From: Methylocystaceae bacterium
Lineage (GTDB): Bacteria > Pseudomonadota > Alphaproteobacteria > Rhizobiales > Beijerinckiaceae
Direction: 5' to 3'
Assembly (NCBI GenBank): GCA_003105285.1
Contig: PQAN01000366.1
Span: 1-10,146, forward strand
DNA: 10,146 nucleotides
Below, one piece after another: positions 8,425 through 10,146 of this stretch. The position numbers and the translations under genes were made by a program. Numbering within the stretch: position 1 is the first letter of the stretch; every line of letters starts with the position of its first letter. The notes beneath the pieces were generated by a model, which saw only the letters and a list, made by a program, of their open reading frames with translations, was not told the DNA's origin and ran no database searches.

Positions 8425-8778
8425 ATGGACAGCGAACATATAGAAGAAATCTTTGCGCCGGTCATGCGGGTGGTCGTTCGACGCATGTTCGGCGGCCATG
8501 GAATCTATGCGGACGATCTGTTCTTCGCGCTCGAATCCGGCGGCGTCGTCTATCTGAAAGTCGACGCGGCGACGCAGCCGCAGTTCGAGGCGGCGGGATC
8601 GTCTCCCTTCGTCTATCAAAAGGCCGAGAAAACGATCGTCATGTCCTTTTGGCGGCTCGTCGAATCCGCTTACGACGACGAGGACGAGCTCCGGCGCTGG
8701 GCGTCTCTGGCCCTCGAATCGGCGCGCCGGGCGCAGGCGGCGAAGGCCGAGAAAGCGGTTCGCCGCCGCCGCCGCTAG
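8425..8778 (+). CDS. TfoX/Sxy N-terminal-domain protein
   Basis: The 117-aa product is a stand-alone TfoX N-terminal domain. RRMFGGHGIYADDLFFAL (19-36), VYLKVD (42-47), the FEAAGSSPFVYQ stretch and MSFW (73-76) follow the family pattern closely, ending in an Ala/Lys/Arg tail with seven final residues mostly Arg. In gammaproteobacteria the two-domain TfoX/Sxy proteins control competence genes with CRP. Alphaproteobacterial one-domain relatives have no settled role, so a competence function should not be assumed. The start at 8425 fits the family N-terminus, but the nearest purine stretch (AAGGA, 8408-8412) is 12 bases away and GGAG abuts the ATG, so initiation may depend on coupling with the upstream gene, which ends 9 bases earlier. 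Confidence 0.88.
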   Translation: MDSEHIEEIFAPVMRVVVRRMFGGHGIYADDLFFALESGGVVYLKVDAATQPQFEAAGSSPFVYQKAEKTIVMSFWRLVESAYDDEDELRRWASLALESARRAQAAKAEKAVRRRRR

Positions 8779-8817
8779 AAAGAATCGAGCATTTTCTCCG
8801 GCGGGAGATCGGATATT

Positions 8818-8846
8818 TTGATAAATATATGTTTTTAATTGATAAA
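8818..8846 (+). promoter_or_regulatory. Sigma70-like promoter in an AT-rich island
   Basis: TTGATA (8818-8823, 5 of 6 to the consensus -35) and GATAAA (8841-8846, 4 of 6 to the -10) are 17 bases apart, inside the most AT-rich stretch of the window. It points toward gyrA, which would have a leader of about 400 bases, or toward an unannotated RNA. Confidence 0.4.
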
Positions 8847-8847
8847 T
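8818..8847 (+). repeat. Direct repeat TTGATAAAT, two copies 21 bases apart
   Basis: TTGATAAAT occurs at 8818-8826 and 8839-8847, start to start 21 bases, i.e. two helical turns. The copies overlap the proposed -35 and -10, so a regulator binding them would affect this promoter. In an AT-rich patch chance is not excluded. Confidence 0.4.
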
Positions 8848-9004
8848 TGCTGCAGCGAGGTGCGTCTCGAACTGGCGTCGGCGAGAAGAATCGCCTATAG
8901 AATGAACATGGTTTCGAGCGCGTCGAAGCGTCTCGGCTCGAGGCGTAGGCCCGACATGCGGATCGCGCGAAGGCTTTTTTCCTCTGCCGGGAAGAGGAGC
9001 CGTT

Positions 9005-9025
9005 CGGCGACCGAGTCCGTCGCCG
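9005..9025 (+). other. Perfect 7-bp hairpin in the gyrA upstream region
   Basis: CGGCGAC (9005-9011) pairs with GTCGCCG (9019-9025) over a 7-base loop. A second stem, CGACG/CGTCG at 9028-9043, follows after two bases. Together they suggest a folded RNA segment. Confidence 0.35.
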
Positions 9026-9070
9026 GTCGACGAAAGCGCGTCGGAGAACCTTCGGTATGAACGACGGCTG

Positions 9071-9093
9071 GGCTCGCCGAGCGTGAGCGAGCC
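9071..9093 (+). other. 7-bp hairpin in the gyrA upstream region
   Basis: GGCTCGC (9071-9077) pairs with GCGAGCC (9087-9093) over a 9-base loop. No T-tract follows, so it is not an intrinsic terminator by itself. Confidence 0.3.
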
Positions 9094-9138
9094 TGCCGCC
9101 CGTTTCCGCCGACACCGCGAGCGTGTCCTTTCCGAAGT

Positions 9139-9154
9139 CTGAAGGTCTCTTCAG
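9139..9154 (+). other. 6-bp hairpin with 4-base loop before gyrA
   Basis: CTGAAG-gtct-CTTCAG is a perfect inverted repeat, about 100 bases before gyrA. It could be an RNA stem or an operator half-site pair. Confidence 0.3.
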
Positions 9155-9182
9155 CGACGGGAACGCGCTCATTTGACAGATC

Positions 9183-9198
9183 CGGCGCGAATGCGCCG
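9183..9198 (+). other. 6-bp hairpin with 4-base loop just before gyrA
   Basis: CGGCGC-gaat-GCGCCG is a perfect inverted repeat covering the ATG at 9191, an alternative in-frame start of gyrA. If transcribed, it would hide that ATG, which favours the later TTG start. A TTGACA at 9173-9178 lies just upstream. Confidence 0.35.
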
Positions 9199-9256
9199 CG
9201 GCCGAATCGTCCTTCGGTCGCGCGAGGCGCCGGACGATTATCGGATTGGCGAGCTA

Positions 9257-10146
9257 TTGGCCGAGAACGACACAGATAACACGGGACCGGCGGCGCCCGG
9301 CTCCGACATTCGCCCGGTTTCCATCGCCGACGAGATGAAGCGCAGCTATCTCGATTACGCGATGAGCGTGATCGTGAGCCGCGCGCTGCCCGACGTGCGC
9401 GACGGGTTGAAGCCGGTGCATCGGCGCATCCTGTTTTCGATGCACGAGAACGGGCACACGCCGGACAAGCCCTATGTGAAGTCGGCGCGCATCGTCGGCG
9501 ACGTGATGGGTAAATATCACCCGCACGGCGACGCGGCGATCTATGACGCGCTGGTGCGTATGGCGCAGCCCTTCTCGATGCGCCTCACGCTCATCGACGG
9601 GCAGGGCAATTTCGGTTCGGTCGACAATGATCCGCCGGCGGCGATGCGCTACACCGAGTCGCGACTCGCGAAGCCCGCGCTCGCGCTGCTCGAGGACATC
9701 GACGAGGGCACCGTCGATTTCAAGCCGAACTACGACGACAAGGAGCAGGAGCCGACCGTCCTTCCGGCGCGCTTTCCCAATCTGCTGGTGAACGGCGCAG
9801 GCGGCATCGCCGTCGGCATGGCGACGAATATTCCGCCGCATAATCTCGGCGAGGTCATCGATGCGGCGATCGCTCTCATCGACCGCCCCGAGATGAGCGT
9901 CGCGGAGCTGATGGAGATCGTGCCGGGCCCGGATTTCCCGACGGCCGCGACGATCCTCGGACGCGGCGGCATCCGCAACGCCTATTCGACCGGGCGCGGC
10001 TCGATCATCATGCGCGCCAAGGCCGAGATCGAGACTTTGCGTAAAGAACGCGAAGCGATCATCTTCACCGAGATTCCCTATCAGGTGAACAAGGCCGCGC
10101 TCATCGAGCGCATCGCCGAGCTGGTGCGCGAGAAGAAGATCGAAGG
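9257..10146 (+). CDS. gyrA: DNA gyrase subunit A, 5' part (cut by window end)
   Basis: GyrA is the breakage-reunion subunit of DNA gyrase, which introduces negative supercoils using ATP hydrolysed by GyrB. The visible 296 codons cover the N-terminal winged-helix/tower start: SYLDYAMSVIVSRALPDVRD, GLKPVHRRILFSMHENG, the quinolone region KYHPHGDAAIYDALVRMAQ, the catalytic Tyr132 in AMRYTESRL (E. coli Tyr122), and NPPHNL-type IPPHNLGEVIDA. No stop is reached. I chose the TTG at 9257 because translation from it reads MAENDTDNTGP..SDIRPVSIADE, like alphaproteobacterial GyrA N-termini. An in-frame ATG at 9191 would add 22 arginine-rich residues and has no clear ribosome site; the TTG has only a close GGCGAG. 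The residue at E. coli position 83 is Ala93. Confidence 0.96.
   Translation, partial: MAENDTDNTGPAAPGSDIRPVSIADEMKRSYLDYAMSVIVSRALPDVRDGLKPVHRRILFSMHENGHTPDKPYVKSARIVGDVMGKYHPHGDAAIYDALVRMAQPFSMRLTLIDGQGNFGSVDNDPPAAMRYTESRLAKPALALLEDIDEGTVDFKPNYDDKEQEPTVLPARFPNLLVNGAGGIAVGMATNIPPHNLGEVIDAAIALIDRPEMSVAELMEIVPGPDFPTAATILGRGGIRNAYSTGRGSIIMRAKAEIETLRKEREAIIFTEIPYQVNKAALIERIAELVREKKIE

Larger units (their letters stand above)
8779..9256. other. Intergenic region before gyrA, no convincing gene
   Basis: These 478 bases hold no ORF with a ribosome site or family likeness. They begin with an AT-rich island (about 8812-8849), then several short inverted repeats at 8929-8945, 9005-9025, 9028-9043, 9071-9093, 9139-9154, 9183-9198 and 9200-9219. 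They may form a structured leader or a small RNA; high GC makes chance stems common. Confidence 0.5.

Noticed and set aside
8839..9060. 73-codon frame after the tfoX-like gene
   Set aside because: No ribosome site before either ATG, Arg/Ser-rich composition, and it overlaps several stems; treated as non-coding.
8639..9172. 177-codon minus-strand frame overlapping the tfoX-like gene
   Set aside because: Overlaps a well-supported gene, no domain, skewed Arg/Ser/Pro content.
9173..9178. TTGACA as the -35 of a gyrA promoter
   Set aside because: The -35 match is perfect, but the bases 16-18 positions downstream are GC-rich with no -10-like hexamer.

Overview
The window is chromosomal DNA of a high-GC (roughly 65%) alphaproteobacterium. 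The gene order sufB-(small ORF)-sufC-sufD-sufS-DUF59-sufA and the GyrA sequence (a -SDIRPVSIADEMK- N-terminus and HGDAAIYD in the quinolone region) fit the Hyphomicrobiales/Rhizobiales. A Methylocystis/Beijerinckia-like relative is a guess that I cannot verify from the sequence. I see no mobile element, CRISPR, tRNA or rRNA.

Region 1 (about 74-6749, all + strand) is a SUF iron-sulfur cluster assembly operon. SufB, SufC and SufD form the ATP-driven scaffold. SufS supplies persulfide sulfur, a DUF59/MIP18-family protein (SufT-like) acts in maturation, and SufA is an A-type carrier. The genes are packed tightly: GTGA and ATGA stop/start overlaps join sufB to the next gene and sufD to sufS, and the other gaps up to the DUF59 gene are 9-20 bases. 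Two genes are not core SUF genes. One is a 160-aa secreted Cys-x-Cys protein with a TIMP/NTR-like layout, fused translationally to the end of sufB. The other is a VOC/glyoxalase-fold protein between sufT and sufA. The upstream regulator and first cysteine desulfurase common in this order lie outside the window, and no sufE or sufU is present inside it.

Region 2 (about 6750-7323) looks empty on the + strand. On the - strand it holds a small secreted-protein gene with a strong Shine-Dalgarno and a terminator-like hairpin right after its stop codon. It is divergent from the next gene.

Region 3 (7324-8778) has a 363-aa single-pass membrane protein with a Pro/Ala/Glu-rich exported half, followed closely by a TfoX N-terminal-domain protein.

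Region 4 (8779-9256) has no convincing gene. It contains a sharp AT-rich island with a sigma70-like promoter and a phased direct repeat, followed by a run of inverted repeats.

Region 5 (9257-end) is the 5' part of gyrA, cut by the window edge.

Nothing here is clearly a new multi-gene system. The best leads are the TIMP-like gene inside the suf operon, the minus-strand small gene, and the structured AT-rich/hairpin region before gyrA.
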